64,000 nucleotides of DNA, from assembly GCF_004342005.1 (NCBI RefSeq), contig NZ_SMBX01000008.1, positions 62,001 to 126,000 of the forward strand, written 5' to 3'. The translations under genes were made by a program, and so were the position numbers. Shown here in pieces: positions 1 to 9,529 of this stretch. Position 1 is the first letter of the stretch. The number at the start of each line of letters is the position of its first letter. This DNA is from Paracandidimonas soli. Its GTDB lineage: Bacteria > Pseudomonadota > Gammaproteobacteria > Burkholderiales > Burkholderiaceae_B. The notes under the pieces are model-generated. The model made no database searches. It worked only from the letters and a program-made list of their open reading frames with translations, and was not told the origin of the DNA.

Positions 1-1091
<1,091 letters not shown>

Positions 1092-1095
1092 TCAT

Positions 1096-1145
1096 GTATG
1101 TACATACTACTGGAGAGTATTCTACACCATACTCCCGGTGAGTAT
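1096..1145. promoter_or_regulatory. Tandem ATACT-N7-AGTAT inverted repeats upstream of frmA
   Basis: Two perfect copies of ATACT-N7-AGTAT lie 25 bp apart, at 1104-1120 (spacer ACTGGAG) and 1129-1145 (spacer CCCGGTG). The 12-bp palindrome GTATGTACATAC (1096-1107) overlaps the first. They are about 75-120 bp upstream of the frmA start and also upstream of the ThDP-enzyme gene at 1327. AT-rich arms around a short G/C tract recall operators of the CsoR/RcnR/FrmR family, which is inference. No such regulator gene is visible in the window. Confidence 0.55.
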
Positions 1146-1326
1146 CATCCTTGCACTTTTTTCAGATCACGGTTAACTTTGGCGCTATGTGATTTTTTGA
1201 ACAAATTCCTTTTTTGGTACAAAATGGCATCCAGCTGTGTTTGAGGACGGCGGAAGGCTTTTGCATGCGCGAGCCGCATTTGCTCCAGGACTTTGGGGAT
1301 GGGGCGGAATTTCCAGGAGGGTATTC

Positions 1327-3135
1327 ATGAGCGGGAAAAAACTTTCACCTGTGGCTCTCGATATGGACAGGCCCGCGCTGGATGCCGTCCCGGAGGCCGC
1401 GTGGGGCAGCGACTACTTTGCCGAACTCATTCGCGCCACCGGAGTAAAGTATCTCGCCTTGAATCCTGGTGCCAGTTTTCGCGGCATCCACGATTCGCTG
1501 GTCAATCACCTTGGAAATCGCGATCCCGCCATATTGCTGTGCCTGCACGAGGAGCATGCGGTCGCGATTGCTCAGGGCTATGCCAAGGCCTGCGGCCAGC
1601 CCATGGGCGTATTCCTGCACAGCAATGTCGGGCTCATGCATGCATCCATGGCAATCTTCAACGCATGGTGCGACCGTGTGCCGGTGCTGCTGTTCGGGGC
1701 GACGGGCCCGGTGGATGCCGCTGAACGGCGTCCCTGGATCGATTGGCTGCATACTGCCAAGGATCAGGGATCGCTCGTGCGGGATTTCATCAAATGGGAC
1801 GATCAGCCGGCCTCGCTCGGCGCGGCGGCCGAGTCGGTAATGCGGGCCAAAGCCATTGCGATGACTGCGCCGTGCGGACCGACCTATGTCTGTTTCGATG
1901 TGGGGCTCCAGGAACGGCGCTATGACGCCATGCCTCCCTTGCCCGAGCCAGGCCGCTATGCCCAGGCGGCGGACCCCGTGCCGCCAGCGGCCATGATAGA
2001 AGCCGCTGCCGATGACATTGCGGCGGCGGCGCGGCCTGTGATGCTGGTCGGCAGGGTTTCGCGGTCGGTCGAGGCATGGAACGACCGCATTGCTCTGGCG
2101 GAGCTGCTCGGCGCTCGGGTACTCACCGACCTGAAGACGGCGGCGGGCTTCCCGCCCGACCATCCGCTGCATGTGGGGCCCCCGGGCGCTTTCCTGTCTC
2201 CTCCGCAAACAGAAGCGCTGCGCCAGGCGGATCTCGTGCTCTCGTTCGACTGGATTGCGCTGGAAGGCGCATTGCGGACCGCCGTCAAGGACTCGGCGCA
2301 CCCCGCTCGGGTCGTCCATGTCTCGCTGGACAGCTATATCCACCGCAGCTGGAGCATGGATCATCATGGATTGCCTCCGGTCGACATCGGCTTGAACGGG
2401 CAGCCCGACGACGTCCTCCCCATGCTCCTGGATGCGTTGCGGCGCCGGATCGCGAAGCCAAGATCGGAGGCAAGGCTCCAGCCTGCACAGCCGACAGCCT
2501 TGCCCAAGGCCGATCACCTGGACAATGCCGCCTTCGCGGCAACGGTGCGCCACGCACTGGAAGGACAGGAGGCGACGGTAACCCGGCTCAACCTGGGATG
2601 GCCGGGGGACGGATTGCGCCCGCGCCATCCACTGGATTATCTGGGCAATGACGGGGGGGCGGGTGTCGGATCGGGCCCCGGCAATGCCATTGGCTCGGCC
2701 CTGGCTTTGAGCGAGATGGGACGAATCGCGGTGGCGGTCATCGGCGATGGAGACTTCCTGATGGGCAATTCCGCTCTGTGGACTGCCGCGCACTATCGAA
2801 TTCCGCTGTTGATCGTCATTGCCAACAACCAGTCGTTCTACAACGACGAACTTCATCAGGAACGCATGGCGGTTCTGCGCGAGCGCCCCGTAGAAAACAA
2901 ATGGATCGGACAAATCATTCGCGGGCCGTCCGTCGACCTGCTGGCAATTGCGGCGGCGCAGGGCGCCAGGACCATAGGCCCAGTCTCGGAGCCGGCAGCC
3001 CTGGCTGCCGCGATCGGTACAGGCCTCGATCTGGTGCGCTCCGGCGAAATCTGCGTCATTGACGCGCGCGTCGAGCCCGAATATGACGCCAGCATGAAGA
3101 GCGGAATGGCCGTCGACAGCGGAACAGGACGATAG
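1327..3135 (+). CDS. Thiamine-diphosphate-dependent enzyme (acetolactate synthase / benzoylformate decarboxylase superfamily)
   Basis: The protein has the three-domain fold of 2-oxoacid decarboxylases. The N-terminal Pyr domain carries the ThDP-activating glutamate in LHEEHAVAIAQGYAK. A central Rossmann-like domain follows, and the C-terminal PP domain has the metal/ThDP motif GDGDF followed by NNQS about 27 residues later. It has 602 residues, slightly longer than typical ALS/BFD (550-570). The start at 1327 has a good ribosome site (CCAGGAGGG, 5 nt upstream); a longer reading from 1237 lacks one. An aldehyde dehydrogenase gene begins 35 bp downstream. This suggests a two-step route from 2-oxo acid to aldehyde to carboxylic acid. 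The substrate cannot be read from the sequence. Confidence 0.85.
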   Translation: MSGKKLSPVALDMDRPALDAVPEAAWGSDYFAELIRATGVKYLALNPGASFRGIHDSLVNHLGNRDPAILLCLHEEHAVAIAQGYAKACGQPMGVFLHSNVGLMHASMAIFNAWCDRVPVLLFGATGPVDAAERRPWIDWLHTAKDQGSLVRDFIKWDDQPASLGAAAESVMRAKAIAMTAPCGPTYVCFDVGLQERRYDAMPPLPEPGRYAQAADPVPPAAMIEAAADDIAAAARPVMLVGRVSRSVEAWNDRIALAELLGARVLTDLKTAAGFPPDHPLHVGPPGAFLSPPQTEALRQADLVLSFDWIALEGALRTAVKDSAHPARVVHVSLDSYIHRSWSMDHHGLPPVDIGLNGQPDDVLPMLLDALRRRIAKPRSEARLQPAQPTALPKADHLDNAAFAATVRHALEGQEATVTRLNLGWPGDGLRPRHPLDYLGNDGGAGVGSGPGNAIGSALALSEMGRIAVAVIGDGDFLMGNSALWTAAHYRIPLLIVIANNQSFYNDELHQERMAVLRERPVENKWIGQIIRGPSVDLLAIAAAQGARTIGPVSEPAALAAAIGTGLDLVRSGEICVIDARVEPEYDASMKSGMAVDSGTGR

Positions 3136-3170
3136 GGACAAGGGCGAACAATTGATTTCGGAGATATGCC

Positions 3171-4649
3171 ATGAGCCAGCAGAAGCAGACTTCATCCGTC
3201 ATTCCCGTCAACGACGGCCATTACTACGGGGGGCAGTGGCATGCTCCGATCGATGGCCGCTATACCCAGGTCGTCAATCCCGCCACGCAGGCAGTCCTGG
3301 GCAGGGTGGCGAATGCGGCGGCTGAGGACGCGGACGCCGCTGTCGGGGCGGCGCGCAGCGCGTTTCCGGTATGGCGGAGTACGCCGATCTTCAAGCGCGC
3401 CGAGATCCTGAGATCGGCTGCGGCGGTATTGCGGCGGCATGACAAGGAGCTTGCGCTTCTTGATGCGCTGAACTGTGGGAATCCCGTCGCCGAGATGGTG
3501 CATGACGTCCATGCGGCCGCGGCGATGCTTGAATACTTTGCCGGCCTGATCCCGGAGCTCAAGGGCGACACAATTCCCATGAACAATGGGTCGTTCAATT
3601 TCACGATTCGAGAGCCGCTGGGAGTGATTGTCAGGATCTATCCCTCGAATCACCCGCTGCTGTTCGCGGCTTCCCGCATCGCCGCCGCGCTGGCCGCGGG
3701 CAATACGGTCGTCATCAAGCCGCCGGAGCAGGCGCCGCTATCGTCGATTCGCATGATCGAGCTGATCGCCAATCTGTTTCCCGCCGGCGTGCTGAATTGC
3801 CTGAACGGAGATCGGGCAGCCGGCGCGGCGCTCGTCGAACATCCTCTGGTCGCCAAGGTGGCACTGACGGGAGGAGAGGCTGCCGGAAAGGCTGTGCTGC
3901 GCGCCGCGGCCGAGCAGATCAAGCCGACGCTGCTGGAGCTTGGGGGCAAGAACGCGCTGATTGTCTATCCGGATGCGGACCTGCCTGCCGCCGTGACTGG
4001 CGCGGTGCGGGGTATGAACTTCCTGTGGGCGGGCCAATCGTGCGGATCGACCAGCCGCGTCTATGTGCATGCGAGCCTGTATGACGAGTTCCTGGAGCGG
4101 TTCGCCAAAGGTGTAAGGGCGGCCCACCGTCCAGGACTTCCGGAGGATCCGAAGACGACAATGGGATGCCTGGGGCACAAGAATGCCTTTGACAAGACGA
4201 TGTCCTACATTGAGCTGGCGCTATCGGAAGGAGCCAGGCTCGTAACGGGCGGCCGGCGTCCGGACGATCCCGAGCTGGCCAATGGCTGGTTCGTCGAGCC
4301 GACGATCTTTGCCGATGTGGCATCCGATATGAGGGTCGCCCGCGAGGAGATCTTCGGACCCGTCGTCGTGGTGATCCCGTGGACGAACGAGGATACGCTG
4401 ATGGCGGAAGTGAATGCGCTCGACTACGGCCTGACCTGCTCGATATGGACGCAGGATCTGAACACTGCGCTGGCCGCGGCCGGCCGCGTGGAGGCCGGGT
4501 ATGTCTGGATCAATGGATCGAGCTCGCACGCCATCGGCGCGCCCTTCGGCGGCTACAAGCGCTCGGGCCTGGGGCGCGAGGAGTGCCTGGAGGAGCTGTT
4601 CGAGTTCACGCAGGTGAAGAATGTCAATGTCGCGCGTGCCTCGTCCTGA
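3171..4649 (+). CDS. Aldehyde dehydrogenase family protein
   Basis: This is an NAD(P)+-dependent aldehyde dehydrogenase of 492 residues, a normal length. The general-base glutamate is in LLELGGKNA and the catalytic cysteine in GQSCGSTSR. The C-terminal motifs EEIFGPVV and PFGGYKRSGLG are present. The usual FTGS-type nucleotide-binding segment reads ALTGGEAAGKAV, a minor variation. The gene is 35 bp behind the ThDP enzyme and almost certainly co-transcribed, so it probably oxidises that enzyme's aldehyde product. It belongs to the betaine/aromatic aldehyde dehydrogenase branch by general resemblance. Specificity is unknown. Confidence 0.9.
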   Translation: MSQQKQTSSVIPVNDGHYYGGQWHAPIDGRYTQVVNPATQAVLGRVANAAAEDADAAVGAARSAFPVWRSTPIFKRAEILRSAAAVLRRHDKELALLDALNCGNPVAEMVHDVHAAAAMLEYFAGLIPELKGDTIPMNNGSFNFTIREPLGVIVRIYPSNHPLLFAASRIAAALAAGNTVVIKPPEQAPLSSIRMIELIANLFPAGVLNCLNGDRAAGAALVEHPLVAKVALTGGEAAGKAVLRAAAEQIKPTLLELGGKNALIVYPDADLPAAVTGAVRGMNFLWAGQSCGSTSRVYVHASLYDEFLERFAKGVRAAHRPGLPEDPKTTMGCLGHKNAFDKTMSYIELALSEGARLVTGGRRPDDPELANGWFVEPTIFADVASDMRVAREEIFGPVVVVIPWTNEDTLMAEVNALDYGLTCSIWTQDLNTALAAAGRVEAGYVWINGSSSHAIGAPFGGYKRSGLGREECLEELFEFTQVKNVNVARASS

Positions 4650-4671
4650 GCCTTGTCCGCTCAGGGCTGAG

Positions 4672-5271
4672 TCACCCTGCGAGCTTTACCGCCAACTGGG
4701 CCACCTTGGCGCCTTGCGCGAACGCCAGTTCCAGTTCGGGCTCGGAAGGCTGGCGCGAGCCGTCGGCGCCTGCGATGGTGGCGGCGCCGTAGGGCGAGCC
4801 TCCCTTGACCTGCGACATGTCGAACTGGGACTGCAGGCCGTAGCCCGTCGGCACGATGATCATGCCGTGGTGTGCCAGGGTGTGCCAGAAAGACGTGATA
4901 GTGGTCTCCTGGCCGCCAAGGGTGCCGGTTGACGTGAATACGCTGGCGATTTTCCCCGCCAGCGCGCCCTTGGCCCACAGGCCGCCGGTCTGGTCCAGGA
5001 AGGTGCGCATCTGGCCGCTCATGTTGCCGAAGCGGGTGGGCGTGCCGAAGATGATGGCGTCGTATTCGCCCAGTTCATGCGGATTTGCGATTGGCGCGGC
5101 TTGGTCGGCCTTGCCGCCGGCGGATTTGAATGCTTCGGCTGGAATGGTCTCAGGGACGCGCTTGACGATGACTTCCGCGCCATCGATGCTGCGCGCGCCT
5201 TCGGCAACCCTGTCGGCCATTGTTTCGATGTGACCGTACATGGAATGATAGAGAACCAGAACTTTAGCCAT
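4672..5271 (-). CDS. wrbA: NAD(P)H:quinone oxidoreductase, WrbA type
   Basis: This flavodoxin-like FMN enzyme performs two-electron reduction of quinones and protects against redox cycling. The product is 199 residues, the standard WrbA length, beginning [19 protein letters not shown] with the FMN phosphate loop near residues 10-18. The motifs [15 protein letters not shown] and [11 protein letters not shown] are typical of WrbA. The start at 5271 was preferred over an upstream in-frame ATG at 5469. It matches the family N-terminus and follows AAAGGAAAC. The longer reading would translate through the structured repeat at 5298-5425. The divergent neighbour is a LysR gene at 5517. Confidence 0.95.
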   Translation of the reverse strand: MAKVLVLYHSMYGHIETMADRVAEGARSIDGAEVIVKRVPETIPAEAFKSAGGKADQAAPIANPHELGEYDAIIFGTPTRFGNMSGQMRTFLDQTGGLWAKGALAGKIASVFTSTGTLGGQETTITSFWHTLAHHGMIIVPTGYGLQSQFDMSQVKGGSPYGAATIAGADGSRQPSEPELELAFAQGAKVAQLAVKLAG

Positions 5272-5297
5272 GATGTTTCCTTTGCAATGGGCCGGTT

Positions 5298-5425
5298 GTG
5301 AGTCGCTCCCGCCTGAAGTCGGGAGCTTCCCCGCCACAATACGGGGGCGCCTGCGGCGCCGTATGAGAACACTGCCTCGCTTGACCTCGTCGTGAACGAC
5401 GAGGCTTGCGCTTTGGCGCGTGGTC
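5298..5425 (-). repeat. Structured repeat, copy A (IS605/TnpB right-end-like element, no transposase)
   Basis: Read on the minus strand, this 128-bp intergenic element starts GACCACGCGCCAAAGCGCAA and ends GGCGGGAGCGACTCAC. It contains four hairpins. One has arms CCTCGTCG (5385-5392) and CGACGAGG (5397-5404). One has arms GGCGCC (5346-5351 and 5355-5360). The terminal one has arms GCTCCCG (5305-5311) and CGGGAGC (5320-5326), and there is a small GCGC stem at 5408-5419. Copy B at 37092-37218 has the same order with compensated stem changes, and a partial copy C is at 54833-54871. It ends 26 bp before the wrbA start codon. The relation to TnpB-type elements is inference. Confidence 0.7.
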
Positions 5426-5478
5426 GAATGCCGGGGAGCAATGGGTGAATGATGCCGCCAGACATTCATCTTTGGAAG

Positions 5479-5512
5479 AGATAAAATTCAGATCAACTTA
5501 ATCTGGTTATCT
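5479..5512. promoter_or_regulatory. Nested inverted repeat in wrbA/LysR divergent region
   Basis: The outer arms AGATAA (5479-5484) and TTATCT (5507-5512) enclose the inner arms CAGAT (5489-5493) and ATCTG (5501-5505), which are separated by 7 bp. The repeat lies just before the LysR start codon at 5517. It has the size of a LysR-family binding site, so autoregulation, and perhaps control of the divergent wrbA, is plausible. This is inferred only from symmetry and position. Confidence 0.45.
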
Positions 5513-5516
5513 GATA

Positions 5517-6425
5517 ATGCTGGACTCACTCAATCTGGATCAACTGCGCGTGTTCATGGCCATTGTCGAGCAAGGCAGCTTCTCGGCCGCGGCGCGCCAT
5601 CTGCGCCGCGCCCAGTCGGCGGTGAGCAACGCCATCGTCAACCTAGAAGGCGCGCTTGGCGTCGCTCTGTTCGACCGCAGCGGTTGGAAGCCCGAGCTGA
5701 CCGAGCATGGCCGCGCTTTGCTGGCCGATGCGCGTGCCGTGCTGGAGCGGGTGGACCAGCTCAAGTCCCGCGCCCGGGGGATGACGCAAGGCATGGAGAC
5801 GGAGCTGTCCCTTGTCCTGGATGTGATGTTTCCCATGCAGAAGCTGGTGGATCTGGCTGCGCGGTTCCAGCGGACGTTTCCCGGCGTGGTGCTGCGCCTG
5901 TGTATCGATGCGCTTGGCGGGGTGCCTCAGCGAGTGCTCTTGGGGGAGTGCGACCTGGGCGTGCAAGGGTCGCTGCAGGAGATTGATCCGGAACTGGTTG
6001 GTCACAGGCTTCCCGAAATCGAGATGGCGCCCGTGGCAGCGCCGCGCCATGCCTTGTCGGCGCTGGATCGGATCACCGACGATCTGCTGCGCGGGCATAC
6101 GCAGATCGTGCTGACCGACAGCAGCGCCCGCACCAAGGGATGTACGTTCGCCGTGTTCTCCGAGAACCAGACCCTGACCACCGACCTGGGCGCCAAGCGG
6201 GCCTTGCTGCATGCGGGGCTGGGCTGGGGCTTCATGCCGCGCAGCTTTGTCGAGGATGATCTGGGCGCAGGGAAATTGGTCGAGCTGGATCTGGCGGCAT
6301 GCAATGCTGGTATCCGAAGCATGCCGTTGTTCGCCGTGCATCGGCGCAATGCTTCGCTCGGGCCGGCGGGGCAATGGGTGCTCGACACGCTGCTGGAGTC
6401 GATGGGCGGGGAGATCCAGCAATGA
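5517..6425 (+). CDS. LysR-family transcriptional regulator
   Basis: A 302-residue LysR-type regulator. The N-terminal winged helix-turn-helix covers residues ~5-65 (LDQLRVFMAIVEQGSFSAAA, then RAQSAVSNAIVNLE). A linker helix and an effector-binding domain follow from ~90. The gene is divergent from wrbA, with a symmetric sequence directly before its start. Its stop overlaps the start of a second LysR gene by 4 bp (ATGA at 6422-6425), so the two are translationally coupled. Targets may be wrbA or the downstream operon. The effector is unknown. Confidence 0.9.
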   Translation: MLDSLNLDQLRVFMAIVEQGSFSAAARHLRRAQSAVSNAIVNLEGALGVALFDRSGWKPELTEHGRALLADARAVLERVDQLKSRARGMTQGMETELSLVLDVMFPMQKLVDLAARFQRTFPGVVLRLCIDALGGVPQRVLLGECDLGVQGSLQEIDPELVGHRLPEIEMAPVAAPRHALSALDRITDDLLRGHTQIVLTDSSARTKGCTFAVFSENQTLTTDLGAKRALLHAGLGWGFMPRSFVEDDLGAGKLVELDLAACNAGIRSMPLFAVHRRNASLGPAGQWVLDTLLESMGGEIQQ

Positions 6426-7306
6426 AAAGCATCCGTCTGCCTTCCACCGCTACGCTGATGGCTTTCGAATCCGCTGCGCGCCATCTGAATTTCCGACGTG
6501 CGGGCCAGGAACTGCATGTGACCCAGGGAGCCGTCAGCCAGCAGGTGCGGCTGCTGGAAGACCAGTTGGGAGTGGCCTTGTTTGCACGCGTCCGCCAGCG
6601 CGTGGTGCTGACCAGCGCAGGAGAGCGTTATCTGGTCGAGGTGCGGCGCATCTTGCGCGACCTGGGAGAAGTCACGAACCAGGCCATGGCCAGCGGCGAC
6701 AAGGAAATTCTCAATCTGGCGTCGGTGCCCACCTTCGCCGTCAAGTGGCTGGTGCCGAAGCTGGAGACGTTTTTCCATGAGTATCCGAACGTGAACCTGA
6801 ACCTGGTGTCGCGCAATGCGCCCTTCGATTTCGCCGCCGAACCGTTCGATGCCGCCATCCACTATGGCGAGGCGTCCTGGTCGGGGGCGGTCTGCGCTCA
6901 TTTGATGGACGAGGACATGCTGCCGGTATGCAGCGCGCAGTACCGGACGCAATTGGGCCTGCATGAACCTTCGGATCTCGTCAGGGCGGTCTTGTTGCAG
7001 CAGTTCACGCGGCCTTCGGCGTGGCGGGACTGGTTCGAGCATATGGGGATAGCGCACGCCAATGCCTTCCAGGGGCCGCGCTTCGACAGTTTTCTCATGA
7101 TTCTGGAGGCGGTTCAGTCGCATCTGGGAGCAGCGCTCCTGCCGAGGTTCCTGCTGCGGGAGGGGTTGGCGCAGGGCAGTCTGGTGCAGTTGTCCTCCCG
7201 GGTATTGCCTAGTTCGCGCGGTTATTACCTAGTGTGTCCGGAGGCCAAGCAGTATGCCTATGCAGTCTCCGCATTCCGTGGCTGGCTACTGGCGCGAATA
7301 ATGTAG
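6422..7306 (+). CDS. LysR-family transcriptional regulator (GcvA-like)
   Basis: A 294-residue LysR regulator starting MKSIRLPSTATLMAFESAAR, the N-terminal style of the GcvA/AmpR branch. The helix-turn-helix includes LHVTQGAVSQQVRLLEDQLG, and the effector domain begins about residue 92 (VPTFAVKWLVPKL). The start at 6422 overlaps the stop of the preceding LysR gene. It sits 109 bp upstream of the RraA-like/PrpD/Bug operon in the same direction and is the likeliest regulator of that operon, by position. Two coupled LysR genes in tandem are uncommon. Confidence 0.9.
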   Translation: MKSIRLPSTATLMAFESAARHLNFRRAGQELHVTQGAVSQQVRLLEDQLGVALFARVRQRVVLTSAGERYLVEVRRILRDLGEVTNQAMASGDKEILNLASVPTFAVKWLVPKLETFFHEYPNVNLNLVSRNAPFDFAAEPFDAAIHYGEASWSGAVCAHLMDEDMLPVCSAQYRTQLGLHEPSDLVRAVLLQQFTRPSAWRDWFEHMGIAHANAFQGPRFDSFLMILEAVQSHLGAALLPRFLLREGLAQGSLVQLSSRVLPSSRGYYLVCPEAKQYAYAVSAFRGWLLARIM

Positions 7307-7415
7307 ATGATTAGATTTACTATTTAATTGATCATAAAGTATCACTTTCTATATAGAGATAAGGACAGGATAATCTGGCTAGAGTTGTAGAAAAACTATT
7401 AAGGAGCCGGGGCCG
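7307..7415 (+). promoter_or_regulatory. AT-rich promoter region of the RraA-PrpD-Bug operon
   Basis: This 109-bp gap is markedly AT-rich compared with its surroundings. It contains TTAATTGATCA and the palindrome TCTATATAGA near 7348-7357, and ends with a ribosome site (TTAAGGAGCC) before 7416. It probably holds the operon promoter and the binding site of the upstream LysR protein. No exact -35/-10 pair is claimed. Confidence 0.45.
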
Positions 7416-8108
7416 ATGTCATCCTTTCCCAATGATCGCCGCTGGAAAAAGCCGCTGACGCCTTTCGTCTTCAATCGCGACATCGATCGACCGTCGCCTG
7501 CCGATGTCGCCACACTGGCCCAGGCCGATGTCACCCAGATCAGCGATCTGGTCGGCCGCATGTATGTATGCCAGCCGCACCTGCGTTCGCTGGTTTCCCC
7601 TGCGGTGCCGCTTTGCGGTCCGGCATTCACGGTGAAGTGCCCGCCGGGCGACAACCTGGGCGTAATGGCCGCCTTTCGCGCCATCGAGCGCGGCGATGTA
7701 CTGGTGGTGGATGGACAGGGCTTTACCCATTGGTGCATGGGCGGCTTCGAATTGCTGAAATACGCTTGCGAACAGCGCGGCATGGCGGGGCTTGTGGTTC
7801 ATGGCGCGTGGCGCGATGTCGCCGAAGCGCAGGCAGCCGGGTTTCCGGTGTATGGCCTGGCCGTATCGCCGTATTCAGGCCCCAAGTTCGGGCCTGCGGA
7901 ACTGAACGTGCCCGTAGGCTGCGCGGGCGTGATCGTCCAGCCGGGCGATGTGGTGTGCGCCAGCACGGAAGGCGTTGCCGTAGTGCCGCGCGGCAGCGTG
8001 CCGGCGGTCGCCCAAGCGGTGCGGAGCCGCAAGGGCGGGCATGGCATCGAGCATTTCCTGGATGAAATGGACGAGCACGTGGCTGCATGGCTGGAGGATG
8101 GAAAGTGA
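7416..8108 (+). CDS. RraA-like protein / 4-carboxy-4-hydroxy-2-oxoadipate aldolase family
   Basis: This 230-residue protein belongs to the RraA/HMG-CHA aldolase fold. Members are either class II pyruvate aldolases acting on tertiary 4-hydroxy-2-oxo acids or RNase E regulators. The active-site segment reads GLVVHGAWRDVAEAQAAGFP, with the Arg-Asp pair of the family's G-x-x-R-D motif. An upstream GDVLVVDGQG segment is also present. The gene opens an operon with a PrpD-like enzyme (4-bp overlap) and a Bug binding protein. That context favours the aldolase function in breakdown of a branched polycarboxylate over RNase regulation. Confidence 0.85.
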   Translation: MSSFPNDRRWKKPLTPFVFNRDIDRPSPADVATLAQADVTQISDLVGRMYVCQPHLRSLVSPAVPLCGPAFTVKCPPGDNLGVMAAFRAIERGDVLVVDGQGFTHWCMGGFELLKYACEQRGMAGLVVHGAWRDVAEAQAAGFPVYGLAVSPYSGPKFGPAELNVPVGCAGVIVQPGDVVCASTEGVAVVPRGSVPAVAQAVRSRKGGHGIEHFLDEMDEHVAAWLEDGK

Positions 8109-9490
8109 GCGCACTGCCACGGCAGCCCGAGCCGACGACGGAAGGGCTGACGCAGGCGCTGGCCCGTTTCGTGGCCGAATTGCCGCAGTGCGATGTCCCG
8201 CCGGCGGTGCGCCGGGAAACGCGGCGCGCCATGGCCGACTGCATTGGCGCAGGCCTGGCGGGGGCGCGGGCGGATGTCGCCCGCATTGCTGCGCAAGCTC
8301 GCGCCGGCGCCTCGGGAGCCTGCGCGCTCTGGGGGCGCGAGGAGCGCGCTTCGGCGGGCGATGCCGCGTTGATCAACGGCTGCGCAGCGCATGCGCATGC
8401 GCTGGACGATACGCATGAGTCCATGCGCGGGCATCCCTCCGTTCCCATCGTGCCGGCGATCCTGGCCTTGGGCGAAGAGATCAATGCGGATGGCGACAGT
8501 CTCGTCATGGCTTATATCGCAGGAGTCGAGGTCGGGGGAAGGTTGGGACGCAGCGTCAACGATCGGCATTCCCAGGTGGGATGGCACACCACGTGCACGC
8601 TGGGCGCGGTAGGCGCCGCGGCTGCCTGTGCTTATCTGTTGCGCCTGGACGAGACCCGCATCCGGCATGCCCTGGGCATCGCCAGTTCCATGGCGGGCGG
8701 GCTGCGGGTGAATTTCGGCACCATGACCAAGGCGCTGCATGCCGGGCTTGCGGCCCAGCACGGCGTGCTCGCCGCGCAATTGGCGGCGGGCGGCTTGACA
8801 GCCAGCCCTGTGTCCCTGGAGGGCCATGAAGGATTCCTGCAATTGTTCTGCGATGACGGTAGTCATGACGCCGCGCGTGCGCTGCAGTCGCTGGGCAAGT
8901 CTTTCGAGGTAACGGACCCGGGCATCGTCTACAAACGGTATCCGACCTGCTCACTGATGCATGCCTTGATCGACATGGTTCTGCAGGCCGGGGCAGCGGG
9001 TGTTCTGGGATCGGGCGAGGGAGTCGAGCTGCGCTGCGAGATCAGCAGGCGGCTCGATTCGGCCCGGGCCAGGGCCTGGCCGGCGACGGGACTGGATGCG
9101 AAGTTCCATGTGGAGTATTGCGTGGCGGTTGCCGCATACCGGGGAACGCAAGGCATCCAGGACTTCACCGATGACGCCGTGATGTGCCCGCAGGTGCGTG
9201 CATGGGCGGACAAGGTTTCTCTGTCGCAGGGAAAGAACTTTCCCGATGGCAATGGAGATTTCGCCGTGCTTACCGTCCTTCGCGATGGCGTCGAGATATT
9301 CCGGCAAAGCCAGGCCAAGCCTTTTGGGCATCCGAGCATGCCTTTGTCGGACACGCAGCATGAAGACAAATTCATGCGCCTTGCAACGACGGTTTTTCCC
9401 GGCGGGCGTGCCGCCGGGCTGTGGCGGCTGCTGAGCGCGCCGCAGTTGTGTTCCGCACGCACCCTGGCTGCCGCGCTGTCCGCGAGGTGA
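8105..9490 (+). CDS. MmgE/PrpD family protein
   Basis: The family includes 2-methylcitrate dehydratase, cis-aconitate decarboxylase and iminodisuccinate epimerase. From the GTG at 8105 the product has 461 residues, normal for the family. The GTGA overlaps the preceding stop and is preceded by GGAGG. Recognisable segments are the helical N-terminal domain with AHALDDTHESMRGHPSVP, then GWHTTCTLGAVGAA and an asparagine/glycine-rich stretch around GLRVNFGTMTKALHAG. The conserved lysine/tyrosine region YKRYPTCSLMHALID follows. It is co-operonic with an RraA-like aldolase and a Bug protein. The exact dehydratase or epimerase substrate is unknown. Confidence 0.87.
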   Translation: MSALPRQPEPTTEGLTQALARFVAELPQCDVPPAVRRETRRAMADCIGAGLAGARADVARIAAQARAGASGACALWGREERASAGDAALINGCAAHAHALDDTHESMRGHPSVPIVPAILALGEEINADGDSLVMAYIAGVEVGGRLGRSVNDRHSQVGWHTTCTLGAVGAAAACAYLLRLDETRIRHALGIASSMAGGLRVNFGTMTKALHAGLAAQHGVLAAQLAAGGLTASPVSLEGHEGFLQLFCDDGSHDAARALQSLGKSFEVTDPGIVYKRYPTCSLMHALIDMVLQAGAAGVLGSGEGVELRCEISRRLDSARARAWPATGLDAKFHVEYCVAVAAYRGTQGIQDFTDDAVMCPQVRAWADKVSLSQGKNFPDGNGDFAVLTVLRDGVEIFRQSQAKPFGHPSMPLSDTQHEDKFMRLATTVFPGGRAAGLWRLLSAPQLCSARTLAAALSAR

Positions 9491-9529
9491 GTCCGATATT
9501 TGATTCTCTCTGACCTGAAGGAGCTCTAC

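Noticed and set aside
1345-3195. A 616-codon open frame on the minus strand opposite the ThDP enzyme
   Set aside because: It is antisense to a well-supported gene, its translation has no recognisable motif and is rich in Arg/His/Gln as expected from GC-rich shadow frames, and it has no ribosome site.
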